DNA of 64,000 nucleotides from Paenibacillus sp. J2TS4 (lineage in GTDB: Bacteria; Bacillota; Bacilli; Paenibacillales; NBRC-103111). The notes beneath the pieces are model-generated. The model did no database searches and was not told the DNA's origin. It worked only from the letters and a program-made list of their open reading frames with translations. Shown here piece after piece: positions 43,479 through 53,481 of the stretch. The stretch's first letter is position 1. Each line of letters opens with the position of its first letter. A program made the position numbers and the translations under genes. The DNA is taken from NCBI RefSeq assembly GCF_018403245.1, contig NZ_BOSH01000017.1, positions 53,969 through 117,968 on the forward strand. Direction: 5' to 3'.

Positions 43479-44339
43479 TTATGACGTTTTTCCTTGTAAC
43501 AATTCCAATAATCGCTCCAAATCTTCTTTTGAATAATATAATAATTCAATTTTCCCTTTATCGTTGGAGTGTTTTATCTTTACGGTTGTTTTATAAAAAT
43601 CCCTCAGCGTTTCCTCTACTTGGTGAATATAAGGATCTCTCTTTTTATTCACCTTTGCCTTTGTCTCGCTTTTAGATTTTTCTTCATGCTTTTGAATCGC
43701 TTCTTCCAGTTCTCGGACGCTCCACTGCTCCCTTATCGTCACTTCGGCGAATTCTTTTTTCAGTTTATCATTTTTTATTCCGACGATTGCTCTGGCATGG
43801 CCCATAGACAATGTTCCACGTGAAACATATTTTTTAATTTCCTCAGGCAATTGCAGCAGCCTTAAAAAGTTGGCAACATGAGAACGGCTTTTTCCAACCT
43901 TCATCGATAGCTCTTCCTGCGTAAGCGAGAACTGTTCGGCCAATGATTGATAAGCTTGCGCCAGCTCGATCGCATTCAAATCTTCTCTCTGAATATTTTC
44001 GATCAACGCTATTTCCATCACTTGTTGATCCGAGAATTTTTTTACTACAGCAGGAATCGTCGTTTGTCCGGAAAGCTGAGAAGCACGAAATCGCCTCTCC
44101 CCTGCAATAATTTCATATCCCTTCAATACGACTCTTACAATAATCGGTTGAATAACACCATGCTCTTTAATGGAAGCTGCTAACTCTTGAATGCTTTCTT
44201 CATCGAACGTTTTTCGGGGCTGATACGGATTAGGCCGAAGCTGTGTAAGGGGAATTTCCGTTACTTTATCATCGTCACTAATATTTAAGGAAGGAATTAA
44301 TGCATCCAACCCTCGTCCAAGTCTTTTATTCAAGTTCAA
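43479..44339 (-). CDS. parB: chromosome-partitioning protein ParB (Spo0J)
   Basis: 286 residues. ParB-N CTPase domain (ERRFRASQLSG, ~80), HTH (LTQEELSMKVGKSRSHVANF, ~135-155) and a C-terminal dimerisation zipper. Loads at parS, recruits SMC and stimulates ParA. The start overlaps parA by 14 bases. A perfect parS is inside the gene at 43812. Confidence 0.98.
   Translation of the reverse strand: MNLNKRLGRGLDALIPSLNISDDDKVTEIPLTQLRPNPYQPRKTFDEESIQELAASIKEHGVIQPIIVRVVLKGYEIIAGERRFRASQLSGQTTIPAVVKKFSDQQVMEIALIENIQREDLNAIELAQAYQSLAEQFSLTQEELSMKVGKSRSHVANFLRLLQLPEEIKKYVSRGTLSMGHARAIVGIKNDKLKKEFAEVTIREQWSVRELEEAIQKHEEKSKSETKAKVNKKRDPYIHQVEETLRDFYKTTVKIKHSNDKGKIELLYYSKEDLERLLELLQGKTS
43812..43827. 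promoter_or_regulatory. parS site 1 (within parB)
   Basis: TGTTCCACGTGAAACA, the exact Bacillus consensus. ParB binds and spreads from this site. Confidence 0.97.
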
Positions 44340-45087
44340 TCACTTCCTTCGCTAATTCCATGTACACTTCCGCCCCTTTAGAACGCGGATCATAGGATAT
44401 AATAGATTGTCCATGACTCGGTGCCTCGCTTAAACGTACATTACGAGGAATAATAGTCCGATATACCTTTTGTTGAAAATACTTCTTAACCTCTTCGATG
44501 ACCTGGATGCCGAGATTGGTTCTAGCGTCAAACATCGTTAAGAGAACCCCTTCGATCTGTAATGAAGTGTTCAAATGCTTTTGCACCAGGCGCACCGTAT
44601 TTAACAGCTGGCTTAATCCTTCCAAAGCATAGTACTCACATTGAATAGGAATAATAACCGAATCTGCTGCCGTCAAAGAGTTAAGAGTAAGCATCCCCAG
44701 AGACGGAGGACAATCTATTAAAATATAATCAAACATATGTTGAACCAGCTGCAAAGATTTCTTTAAACGCACCTCTCTGGAAATGGTCGGTACTAGTTCG
44801 ATTTCCGCACCGGCCAGCTGGATCGTTGCCGGTATAACTTTTAAATTCGGCAGGTTCGTATCCAGGATTGCGTCCTTCGGGTGCACATCATTGATGATGA
44901 TGTCATATATGCAATTAACGACATCGGCTTTGTTGACGCCTATCCCGCTAGTCGTATTCCCTTGAGGATCTATATCTACTAACAACACCCTTTTGCCTAA
45001 CGCCGATAAAGAGGCGCCAAGGTTTACTGAGGTGGTTGTTTTGCCAACTCCTCCTTTTTGATTAGTAATGGCAATGATTTTTGACAC
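44326..45087 (-). CDS. parA: chromosome-partitioning ATPase ParA (Soj)
   Basis: 253 residues. Deviant Walker A KGGVGKTTTSVNLG (~10-23), Walker B-like YILIDCPPSLG, and a C-terminal DNA-binding surface. Works with ParB in origin segregation and in control of DnaA. Confidence 0.98.
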   Translation of the reverse strand: MSKIIAITNQKGGVGKTTTSVNLGASLSALGKRVLLVDIDPQGNTTSGIGVNKADVVNCIYDIIINDVHPKDAILDTNLPNLKVIPATIQLAGAEIELVPTISREVRLKKSLQLVQHMFDYILIDCPPSLGMLTLNSLTAADSVIIPIQCEYYALEGLSQLLNTVRLVQKHLNTSLQIEGVLLTMFDARTNLGIQVIEEVKKYFQQKVYRTIIPRNVRLSEAPSHGQSIISYDPRSKGAEVYMELAKEVIELE

Positions 45088-45174
45088 ATTGGTTCACCTC
45101 AATATCGTTATTCACACCACGCCGAATTAATAATGAATCCACAGGCTGAACCTGCCAGCGGCACGATTGTCCGA

Positions 45175-45199
45175 CAAAAAAAGCGGCCTTCGCCGCAGT
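45175..45199 (-). terminator. terminator of noc
   Basis: GCGGC-GAAG-GCCGC followed by seven T on the minus strand, 20 bases past the noc stop. Confidence 0.8.
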
Positions 45200-45219
45200 T
45201 TTATTCGAAACATACGCTC

Positions 45220-46050
45220 TTATTGTTTAGGAATGGATATGATAATTTCGTAGTGATCTTCGAAGTCTTTTTCATCCGTTCTAATATTCATACCCGAGCT
45301 GGAAATCATGTCGACGGACTGTCTGATTGTATTAAGCGCCAATCTGACATCTTTCGAATAAGTAACTCGTTTTCTCTTTTTAGCTTTATTCGCTTCTTTG
45401 AAATAGCTGACCCTGGCTTCCGTCTGTTTAACGTTTAAATCCTTCGTAAGGATTTCATTCAGCAGCTTTAACTGAAGCTCCTCACTGTCCAGGGATAACA
45501 GAGCGCGGGCATGGCGTTCAGATATCTTCCTTTCCATAAGAGCTTCCTTGATGGGCTCACTGAGCTGCAACAATCTTATTTTATTGGCAATCGTCGATTG
45601 GCTTTTTCCCAGTCTTTGAGCCAAGCTTTCCTGTGTTAACTGATGCAGCTCCATCAGCTTCTGATAAGCGACCGCTTCTTCAATAGCGGTTAACCCTTCT
45701 CTCTGCAGATTTTCAATCAGAGCAATAGAGGCTGCTTGCGCATCATTAAATTGCCGTATAATAGCAGGAATCGTATCGAGGCCTAGTTTGGTGACAGCTC
45801 TCCAGCGTCGTTCCCCCGCAATGATTTCATACTTGCCATCGCGCTCTCTAACAACAATGGGCTGTATGACCCCATGGGTTTTAATCGTCTGGAGAAGCTC
45901 ATCGATTCTCTCTTCATCAAATATTGTCCTTGGTTGATAAGGACTAGGCATAATATCCTGAACGGGAATCTGCTTCACTTCATCGGCAGCCGTCTTTTCC
46001 GTGAAACCAAAGAGCTTAGATATTTGTTCCCTCATCCTGTCATTACCCAC
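45220..46050 (-). CDS. noc: nucleoid occlusion protein Noc
   Basis: 276 residues. ParB paralogue: ERRWRAVTKLG, HTH LTQESLAQRLGKSQSTIANK, and an N-terminal amphipathic helix (MREQISKLFGF) that binds membrane, which is the Noc mark. Prevents Z-ring assembly over the nucleoid. Located between parA and rsmG as in Bacillus. Confidence 0.95.
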   Translation of the reverse strand: MGNDRMREQISKLFGFTEKTAADEVKQIPVQDIMPSPYQPRTIFDEERIDELLQTIKTHGVIQPIVVRERDGKYEIIAGERRWRAVTKLGLDTIPAIIRQFNDAQAASIALIENLQREGLTAIEEAVAYQKLMELHQLTQESLAQRLGKSQSTIANKIRLLQLSEPIKEALMERKISERHARALLSLDSEELQLKLLNEILTKDLNVKQTEARVSYFKEANKAKKRKRVTYSKDVRLALNTIRQSVDMISSSGMNIRTDEKDFEDHYEIIISIPKQ

Positions 46051-46483
46051 CTAACTCTTTCACAATAGAGTTGGTTCAAAAAAGTCTATAGAAGATAAAT
46101 GAGCCGAGAAGCGATAGTGAAATCAAAACTCCCCCTACCCTTTTGCTGCCCAGACAAAATAAGTTTCTTCCGAATAAAATTTTTCAGGGGAAATGAATCT
46201 CCCTCTTTTGTATATTATGTTATCTTTTTCAGGAAGGAAAACTATTATCTAATAGCGTACGGGCGTTTTCCACGGATAACCGGGTTTAAAAGCAAGCTCT
46301 CTCAGCTTCGTATCATTTTCTCTTTGCTGTATAGGCTGTTGACTTATTTGAACTCACACTTATTAAATAAATTCTCCACGGACAAGAAATATCCTGCCTG
46401 ACAGACAATGATTTTATTGTTTCACGTGGAACAATTTGAATTTGGTCGCAAGTTATCACGCCTAATGTTTATTATACATGGAA
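46051..46483. other. intergenic region between noc and rsmG
   Basis: No credible gene; AT-rich. It contains a parS site at its right end and, presumably, the noc promoter. Confidence 0.5.
46418..46433. promoter_or_regulatory. parS site 2
   Basis: TGTTTCACGTGGAACA, a perfect-type parS in the noc-rsmG intergenic region, ~2.6 kb from site 1. Confidence 0.95.
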
Positions 46484-47215
46484 TTATGGCGCGATGAGTG
46501 GTTTTTTTAACGGCGTACCTGCAGCTCGAGGATACTTCGCCGGTGTACCTTCCGTCTTTTGCAGGATGATGATATGTCTTTCCGCCTGCTCCACCGGTAA
46601 TTCAAAGCGGTGTACCTGATCCAGCTTAGCCTTTAATTGAGTCATGCTGAACCGAGCCTCATCCACTTCTTCTTTAGGGTCGGCCCCCTTCATCGCAGCA
46701 AACCAGCCCCCTTTACGCACAAAGGGAAGGCAAAATTCATTTAAAACATTTAATCTGGCCACCGCTCTCGCTGTAACTAGATCATACTGGTCTCTATAAC
46801 CGCTCTTTCTTCCCCACTCCTCTGCACGCCCATGGATGAACGTGGCGCCAGTCAAAGTAAGCTCCCTGGCCAAATGTTCCAAAAAGGTAATCCGCTTTTT
46901 TAAAGAATCGATGATCGTTACTTGCAAGTGGGGAAAAGCAATTTTTAACGGAATGCTGGGAAATCCGGCACCGGCTCCAATATCGGCCATTGTTTTTACT
47001 TCCTGGATCGGCAAGAAGAAAGCTAGAGATAGGGAGTCGTAAAAATGTTTATTGTACACCTGATCTTGTTCAGTAATCCCGGTCAGGTTCATTTTCTCAT
47101 TCCAGGCTACCAGTTCCTTATAATAAATCGCAAATTGCTCCATCTGCATTGGAGTGAGCTCAATTCCTTGAGACCTCAGCCTCTCCTCAAATAACTTTCC
47201 CACTAATTGCGTCAT
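46484..47215 (-). CDS. rsmG: 16S rRNA (guanine-527-N7)-methyltransferase RsmG
   Basis: 243 residues. SAM-binding motif DIGAGAGFPSIPLKI (~75-88), family GidB. Methylates G527 in 16S rRNA. Start overlaps the mnmG stop by four bases. Confidence 0.97.
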   Translation of the reverse strand: MTQLVGKLFEERLRSQGIELTPMQMEQFAIYYKELVAWNEKMNLTGITEQDQVYNKHFYDSLSLAFFLPIQEVKTMADIGAGAGFPSIPLKIAFPHLQVTIIDSLKKRITFLEHLARELTLTGATFIHGRAEEWGRKSGYRDQYDLVTARAVARLNVLNEFCLPFVRKGGWFAAMKGADPKEEVDEARFSMTQLKAKLDQVHRFELPVEQAERHIIILQKTEGTPAKYPRAAGTPLKKPLIAP

Positions 47216-49104
47216 TGCGACCTCGCTGCCGTTACCTGATTATAGTGTTCCAGATATACCAGCAGAATGGAGATGTCCGCCGGAGATACCCCCGATATTC
47301 GACTAGCCTGACCAATGGAGAGGGGTCGAATCTTGGCGAGCTTCTGCCGGGCTTCAATGGCAATGCCATGGATTTCGTCATAAATAATGTCTTCCGGGAT
47401 TTTCTTCTTCTCCATTTTTTTCAGCTTTTCAACCTGCAATAGCTGCTTCTCGATATAACCTGAATATTTGATTTGGATTTCCACCTGCTCTTTAACGTCC
47501 TGCGGCAATTCAACGGGAGCTGGTGAAATAGCCTCGATATGGCCATACGTAATTTCCGGTCTGCGCATTAAAGTGATCAATTCTACCGCGTTATTCAACT
47601 CAACGGTATTCGCTTCTCTCAAAATTTGTTGAATATGCGGCTCCGGTCGGATTTTCGTTTCCTTTAACCGCTGCATTTCCTGCCTAATAAGCTCCTTCTT
47701 CCGAGTAAAACGGGCATAGCGTTCTTCCGAGATCAGCCCTATTTCATACCCTACCGGGGTGAGGCGCAAATCAGCGTTATCATGCCGCAGAAGCAGACGG
47801 TATTCCGCTCTCGAAGTCAGCAAACGGTAAGGCTCGTTAGTTCCTTTAGTAATCAGGTCGTCAATCAATACTCCGATATATCCCTGGGAACGGTCCAGAA
47901 TAACGGGGTCCTCCCCTTTTACTTTGCGGGCAGCATTAATTCCTGCCATAATCCCTTGCGCAGAGGCTTCCTCATAGCCTGATGTTCCATTAAGCTGTCC
48001 GGCTGTAAACAACGAGCGAACAAGCTTCGTTTCCAATGTCGGCCATAGCTGGCTTGGCACAATAACGTCGTATTCGATCGCATAGCCGGTCCGCATCATC
48101 TCGGCCTTCTCCAATCCCGGCACGGAACGGATCATTTGGATCTGAATATCCTCCGGCATGCTGGTCGAGAGTCCCTGAATGTAGTACTCCGACGTATGTC
48201 TTCCTTCCGGCTCCAAAAAAATCTGATGCTTGGGCTTATCGGCAAACCGCACAATCTTATCCTCTATCGATGGACAATAGCGAGTGCCGACTCCTTCTAT
48301 CGCCCCAGAGAACATGGGCGCCCGGTGCAAATTATTGCTTATAATGTTATGCGTTTCGGGAGAAGTATAAGTTAGCCAACAAGGAAGCTGATCTTCAATC
48401 GCCTCTGTCGTTTCATAGGAAAAATGGCTCGGATTTTCATCTCCCGGTTGAATATCCATTTTAGAAAAGTCAATAGTCTCCTTGTTAATCCGCGGAGGAG
48501 TTCCCGTTTTGAAACGAGCTAATTCAAAGCCCAATGTTCTCAAGCTTTCGGACAGCTTCAACGAAGGCTGCTGATTGTTCGGTCCGCTCTCATAGATCAG
48601 CTCGCCCATGATGACTTTTCCTCTTAAATAGGTTCCTGTCGTCAGAACGACGGCTTTGCCATAATACTGAGCGCCTGTTTTCGTAATAACTCCCTTACAT
48701 TCGCCATCCTCGACAATGAGCTCTTCCACCATCCCTTGGCGCAGCGTTAATCTTTCCTGCTTTTCAAGAGTTTCTTTCATCGTCTGTTGATACAGAAATT
48801 TATCGGCTTGAGCCCTTAGTGCATGAACTGCCGGTCCTTTACCGGTATTCAGCATTCTCATTTGAATATAAGTCCGGTCTATATTCCGTCCCATTTCGCC
48901 GCCCAACGCATCAATTTCCCTAACGACATGCCCTTTGGCCGGTCCCCCGATAGAAGGATTACACGGCATAAATGCGATCATGTCCAAATTAATAGTCAAC
49001 AGCAACGTTTCGCAGCCCATTCGGGCAGATGCAAGCGCCGCTTCGCAGCCGGCATGGCCCGCACCGATTACGATTACATCGAATTCGCCGGCATTATACC
49101 CCAT
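47212..49104 (-). CDS. mnmG: tRNA uridine-34 modification enzyme MnmG
   Basis: 630 residues from ATG 49104 (GGAGGTTGAAGAAG upstream). FAD-binding VIGAGHAGCEAALA at ~14-27 and the MnmG signature DALGGEMG. With MnmE it installs cmnm5 on wobble uridine. Between mnmE and rsmG, the classic order. Confidence 0.98.
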   Translation of the reverse strand: MGYNAGEFDVIVIGAGHAGCEAALASARMGCETLLLTINLDMIAFMPCNPSIGGPAKGHVVREIDALGGEMGRNIDRTYIQMRMLNTGKGPAVHALRAQADKFLYQQTMKETLEKQERLTLRQGMVEELIVEDGECKGVITKTGAQYYGKAVVLTTGTYLRGKVIMGELIYESGPNNQQPSLKLSESLRTLGFELARFKTGTPPRINKETIDFSKMDIQPGDENPSHFSYETTEAIEDQLPCWLTYTSPETHNIISNNLHRAPMFSGAIEGVGTRYCPSIEDKIVRFADKPKHQIFLEPEGRHTSEYYIQGLSTSMPEDIQIQMIRSVPGLEKAEMMRTGYAIEYDVIVPSQLWPTLETKLVRSLFTAGQLNGTSGYEEASAQGIMAGINAARKVKGEDPVILDRSQGYIGVLIDDLITKGTNEPYRLLTSRAEYRLLLRHDNADLRLTPVGYEIGLISEERYARFTRKKELIRQEMQRLKETKIRPEPHIQQILREANTVELNNAVELITLMRRPEITYGHIEAISPAPVELPQDVKEQVEIQIKYSGYIEKQLLQVEKLKKMEKKKIPEDIIYDEIHGIAIEARQKLAKIRPLSIGQASRISGVSPADISILLVYLEHYNQVTAARSQ

Positions 49105-49150
49105 CTTCTTCAACCTCCTTATAAATTGCAATCCCGGATGAATCCGCCGG

Positions 49151-50527
49151 TTACTTTCCTAGACAAAATTGCGAGAAAATTTGATCAATTAAAGACTCAC
49201 CTATGGAATCGCCGATAATTTCCCCTAGTTGCTCCCAGCTATTACGCACATCTATTTGAATCATATCGATTGGCACGAATTGCTCCGCCGCCGTCATCGC
49301 TTCCACTAAAGAAACTCTAGCCTGCTTGAGCAAATGAATATGACGAACATTGCTGACATATGTCGCATCATTAGACTCCAACTGGCCGCTGAAAAATATA
49401 GCGGCAATCGCCTTCTCCAGTTCTTCCATTCCTTTATCTTCCTGGACAGACATCGACACTATTCGTTCTTCCGCCAGGAAAGATGCAAGCAGAGTGGAGT
49501 TTAATTGGCGAGGCAGGTCGATTTTATTAATAATCACAATGACCTGTCGGTCTTTAAGCTGCTCCAGCAATTGAATTTCATCATCATGAAGCTCTTCGCT
49601 CGCATTAAGCACCAGCAGAATGAGGTCAGCTTCCGACAGCGCGCTTCGTGATTTTTCGACGCCTATTTGTTCGACAATATCTGACGTTTCGCGAATTCCC
49701 GCAGTATCCAACAGCTTAAGCGGGATCCCGTTAATCGTAACATATTCTTCAATGACGTCTCTAGTCGTTCCCGGAATATCGGTAACAATCGCTCTATTTT
49801 CTTGAGCGAGCGCATTTAATAAGGATGATTTGCCGACATTAGGGCGACCGACGATGGCGGTGACGATTCCTTCGCGTATAATTTTCCCTTGTTCCGCCGT
49901 TTTCAACAGCTCGTCAATTTTTGAGATCGAGTCCGTACACTTTTTAACAATAAAGGCACTGGTCATCTCCTCGACATCATGCTCCGGGTAATCGATATTG
50001 ACCTCAATGTGAGCCATAAGCTCTACCAATTCATTCCTCAGCTTCTTAATCTGCTGGGAAAGAGATCCCTCCGCTTGCTTCATAGCGATTTTATAGGCCC
50101 GATCCGATTTAGAGCGAATGAGATCGATCACCGCCTCTGCCTGAGAAAGATCAATTCGGCCGTTTAAAAAAGCCCGCTTCGTAAATTCCCCGGGATCCGC
50201 GAGACGAATCCCATGTCTCAATAGCAAATCCAGCACTTTTTTGACAGAAACCAGCCCGCCGTGGCAACCAATTTCGACTACATCCTCCATTGTAAAAGAA
50301 CGAGGAGCTCTCATGACCGTTACCAATACCTCGTCTATACGCTCCCGGGAATCCGGGTCTTGAATATAACCATAATGTACCGTATGAGTCGGCACCTGAG
50401 ACAATTTGGATTTGGATGCAAATACCTGTTCCACCCCTTGGACCGACTCCGGTCCGCTTACGCGAATAACGGCGATGCCCCCTTCTCCGAGCGGAGTAGC
50501 AACAGCCGCAATTGTATCGTTAATCAT
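49151..50527 (-). CDS. mnmE: tRNA-modification GTPase MnmE
   Basis: 458 residues. N-terminal folate-binding domain, G domain with GRPNVGKSSLLN, DTAGIRETSD and NKID, and the C-terminal CLGK motif. Forms a complex with MnmG. Confidence 0.98.
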   Translation of the reverse strand: MINDTIAAVATPLGEGGIAVIRVSGPESVQGVEQVFASKSKLSQVPTHTVHYGYIQDPDSRERIDEVLVTVMRAPRSFTMEDVVEIGCHGGLVSVKKVLDLLLRHGIRLADPGEFTKRAFLNGRIDLSQAEAVIDLIRSKSDRAYKIAMKQAEGSLSQQIKKLRNELVELMAHIEVNIDYPEHDVEEMTSAFIVKKCTDSISKIDELLKTAEQGKIIREGIVTAIVGRPNVGKSSLLNALAQENRAIVTDIPGTTRDVIEEYVTINGIPLKLLDTAGIRETSDIVEQIGVEKSRSALSEADLILLVLNASEELHDDEIQLLEQLKDRQVIVIINKIDLPRQLNSTLLASFLAEERIVSMSVQEDKGMEELEKAIAAIFFSGQLESNDATYVSNVRHIHLLKQARVSLVEAMTAAEQFVPIDMIQIDVRNSWEQLGEIIGDSIGESLIDQIFSQFCLGK

Positions 50528-50618
50528 GTCCTTGCACCTCCTAATGCACCAGCGTTCAACCTTTCGGTCCGAACTTTCCCCATGCGCTCTGTAAATTTAA
50601 GAAAAACTTGGGGCAAAG

Positions 50619-50658
50619 AAAAAAAGCAATGACTCCCTATTCAGCGTGAAGTCATTGC
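50619..50658 (-). terminator. terminator between jag and mnmE
   Basis: GCAATGACT and AGTCATTGC stem, followed by seven T on the minus strand. Confidence 0.85.
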
Positions 50659-50665
50659 ACCGTTC

Positions 50666-51283
50666 CTACTTTAAGGCGATCACCACTCTGCGATTCGGCT
50701 CTTCCCCTTTACTATAAGTCTTCACCGAAGGGTGATCCTGCAGTCTGGAATGGATAATTTTTCGTTCGAGGGAAGACATCGGCTCCAGAATGACTTCCTT
50801 CTTGCTTCTCATAACCCGAGAGGCCAATCGCATAGCGAGATCTTCTAATGTTTTTCTTCTGCGGTTCCTGAAATCTTCAGCGTCCAGCACAATTTTGACA
50901 TGGGTGTTGGAATACCGATTGGCCACAATATTTACCAAGTATTGGAGAGCATCTAAAGTTTGCCCTCTCCTGCCGATTAATATCCCCAACTCTTCTCCGC
51001 TCAAATTAAACGTCGTCAAGTCTTTTCCGGATTGAACGTCCACATCCATCTGCACATTCATCGTCCGGAAAACATCCTTCAAGAATAATAAGGCTTCTTC
51101 TAACGGATCCGGGATCAATTCAAGCTCCACCTTGGCGTCTTTAGCGCCAATCCACCCGAACAGTCCTCTGGAAGGCTGCTCAAGTACCGTTACCTTGACT
51201 CGGTCCTCGGCTACTTCCCACTGTCCTAACCCTTGTTCAATGGCATCATCAACCGTTTTTCCAGAAACCACAATCTTCTTCAT
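50666..51283 (-). CDS. jag: Jag/KhpB RNA-binding protein
   Basis: 205 residues. Jag-N at ~1-50, KH domain with GILIGRRGQTLDALQYLVN (~100-118), and R3H at the C-terminus (ERKIIHSRLQDHPSV). Cotranscribed with yidC; RNA-binding regulator linked to cell elongation. Confidence 0.96.
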   Translation of the reverse strand: MKKIVVSGKTVDDAIEQGLGQWEVAEDRVKVTVLEQPSRGLFGWIGAKDAKVELELIPDPLEEALLFLKDVFRTMNVQMDVDVQSGKDLTTFNLSGEELGILIGRRGQTLDALQYLVNIVANRYSNTHVKIVLDAEDFRNRRRKTLEDLAMRLASRVMRSKKEVILEPMSSLERKIIHSRLQDHPSVKTYSKGEEPNRRVVIALK

Positions 51284-51298
51284 TAGAGATGGCCACCC

Positions 51299-52018
51299 CT
51301 ATTTTTTAGATGGTCTGTAAAGAATGTAGGATTGAACGATGGTAAAAATGTTGCTGTATACCCAGTACAACGGCAAAGCCGATGGGAAATTCATAGCCAT
51401 TACGAAAATAAGCACCGGGAAAATAAATAAAAGAGCTTGCATCTGCGAATTCATCTGTACGGACATGACTTTTTGCTGCAAATAAGTGGTCAGAGCAGCC
51501 AGTACAGGCAAAACGTAGAATGGGTCCGGCGTGCCAAGCTGCATCCACAGAAAGGAGTGGTTAGAAATCTCTCCATTACGCATGATCGCATTATACAATG
51601 CAATCAGAATCGGCATCTGAATCAATAAAGGAAAGCATCCCGCCAGCGGGTTGACGTTGTTCTTTTGGAAAAGCTTCATCGTCTCTTCCTGCTGTTTTTG
51701 CGCGTTATCCTTATACTTTTCTTTAATTTTCAGCAATTCCGGTTGAATTTCCTGCATTTTCTTCGAGCTGCGGTATTGCTTCAAGGTGAGCGGCAAAACA
51801 AGGAACCGGATAATGACGGTCACAACGAGAATAGATAGACCGTATTGACCCCACATTAAATCAGCGAACCAATCAAGAACAGTAGATAATGGGTATACAA
51901 AATACTTGTCCCAAACCCCGTTATTCGGGTCGATGGGACTGAACTGCGTCGGACTACAGGCAGATAACAGCAGCACCAACAGTAGCAGCGGCGTTAACTT
52001 ATAGAAGCGACGAATCAA
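51299..52018 (-). CDS. yidC: YidC/SpoIIIJ membrane insertase (lipoprotein)
   Basis: 239 residues. TTG start at 52018 has GGAGG 8 bases upstream; the TTG at 52024 is too close to it. Signal peptide ends in a lipobox, LLSAC (C21). Five membrane helices follow, with RQYRSSKKMQEIQPELLKIK as the cytoplasmic hairpin. Inserts membrane proteins; SpoIIIJ is needed for sporulation in Bacillus. Confidence 0.95.
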   Translation of the reverse strand: MIRRFYKLTPLLLLVLLLSACSPTQFSPIDPNNGVWDKYFVYPLSTVLDWFADLMWGQYGLSILVVTVIIRFLVLPLTLKQYRSSKKMQEIQPELLKIKEKYKDNAQKQQEETMKLFQKNNVNPLAGCFPLLIQMPILIALYNAIMRNGEISNHSFLWMQLGTPDPFYVLPVLAALTTYLQQKVMSVQMNSQMQALLFIFPVLIFVMAMNFPSALPLYWVYSNIFTIVQSYILYRPSKK

Positions 52019-52285
52019 TATCAAATCCTCCCGGAAGTTTTGTGGGATCCAAACCCGGCCTCGTATACGTCCGCCATTCGTTCGTTATCCAATCCAAAAC
52101 TTTCTATTATAAAAAAAATACTGACTAGAAGCGTAATCCTAACCTTATTATTAAGGATGAGGCTTGTTCATCTTAGGGCATGTCGAGATAATCGACACGT
52201 TCCAAGACGGAATTTGCCCATTGTTAAAGAACATTTCGCTTTAGACAATATATCATAATTTGTAAAACAAATAAATATTTATTGG

Positions 52286-52630
52286 TTACTTCTTTTTTAA
52301 CAGACTTGCTTTTCTCATAACATGCATCAAGCTTTTTTGAATTTCATCATAATTCATTTCGGCCACTGGTTTCCGGGCAATAAAAATAATGTCCGAATTT
52401 CCTTCGATCCGGTCCAGGTTCAAACGGATAATTTCCTTGACCACCCTGCGAATCCGGTTGCGGACCACCGCATTCCCGACCTTCTTGCTAACCGATACCC
52501 CAACTCTCAGAGGATCCGGAGTGCTCTTATTCCTTCGATAGAGCACGAACTGATGATTGGCAGTCGACTTGCCCCACCGATAGACTTTATTGAAATCTTC
52601 CCTCTTCGCTAAACGATTCTGTTTATGCAC
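52286..52630 (-). CDS. rnpA: ribonuclease P protein component
   Basis: 114 residues. RNase P signature RNRIRRVVKEIIR (~62-74) and N-terminal KREDFNKVYRWGK. Assists the rnpB RNA in tRNA 5' processing. Separated from yidC by ~260 bp that has no gene. Confidence 0.97.
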   Translation of the reverse strand: MHKQNRLAKREDFNKVYRWGKSTANHQFVLYRRNKSTPDPLRVGVSVSKKVGNAVVRNRIRRVVKEIIRLNLDRIEGNSDIIFIARKPVAEMNYDEIQKSLMHVMRKASLLKKK

Positions 52631-52850
52631 TGCAAACTCCCCAATGATCGCGGAATATTAACCTGGTCTGGTCCCGTTTTCAAAAACCTAGGCTTGATTC
52701 GGTCAGGCTTGCGCTTGCTGCACTCCTCCATCCCCATTCAAGCTCCGGCCTCGCTCTTTTACACCTAATTCTAGGCTTAACATCTTTTTACCATTTAAAA
52801 CCTCTGTCCTTCTTACCAGGAAGACGAATGAAATAAGGCCCTAAACAGGA

Positions 52851-52873
52851 AAAAAGACCACTCGCAAGTGGTC
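52851..52873 (-). terminator. terminator of rpmH
   Basis: GACCACT-TGCG-AGTGGTC followed by six T on the minus strand, 7 bases after the rpmH stop. It would separate rpmH from rnpA or allow partial read-through. Confidence 0.85.
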
Positions 52874-52879
52874 TCTAAC

Positions 52880-53014
52880 TTAAGCAGTTAATACTTTTCT
52901 GCCCTTTTGGCGACGAGCTTGAATTACCTTGCGGCCACTCTTCGTACTCATACGCTTACGGAAACCGTGTACTTTCTTACGCTTTCTGACGTTCGGTTGA
53001 AATGTCGGTTTCAT
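52880..53014 (-). CDS. rpmH: 50S ribosomal protein L34
   Basis: 44 residues: MKPTFQPNVRKRKKVHGFRK and so on, ending KVLTA. Divergent from dnaA with oriC box cluster between. GAGGGAGG lies before the ATG at 53014. Confidence 0.98.
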   Translation of the reverse strand: MKPTFQPNVRKRKKVHGFRKRMSTKSGRKVIQARRQKGRKVLTA

Positions 53015-53124
53015 CTATCGCACCTCCCTCGAGGAATTACATCCCAAAAATACCTCTAATAATTAAAGCATCTCAGACACCAAAAGTCAACTGAACATTA
53101 TCGTGATTTTCATCCGCAAACAGC

Positions 53125-53409
53125 TGTGAATAAAAAAAGAACGGATTTCGGAAAACGCTGTCGAAATATCAACAATTTATAAACATTTTGCAGGTTTGTG
53201 CACCAAAACTATTCACAGGCTTATGAAATTGTGGATAAAAAACGGAATCCCATTGAAACACTTCCCTCTTTTTGATATATTTAAATTGTTTTCCGTTGTG
53301 GATATGTATGAGTTTCAATTGAATTATCAACATGCTGTGGATAATATTGTGAACAATTTTAACTTACCCTTCCCAATAACCCATTTAATTCCCTTAATAT
53401 TGTGGATAA
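53125..53409. other. oriC: oriC, upstream DnaA-box cluster
   Basis: Between rpmH and dnaA. Boxes of TTATCCACA type on the minus-strand sense: TGTGGATAA at 53230, 53336 and 53401; TGTGGATAT at 53297; variants TGTGAATAA at 53125, TGTGAACAA at 53348 and CTATTCACA at 53209. The 53015-53481 gap contains no gene. Confidence 0.9.
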
Positions 53410-53481
53410 TTGACATATTGTTCTTTGATTCGACAATACATCTAATGGCTGCCGCCACGTTTTTTAAAGGAGTGACCGTTT

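Noticed and set aside
46099..46401. 100-codon plus-strand frame between noc and rsmG
   Set aside because: No ribosome site, biased composition, and opposite to all neighbours.
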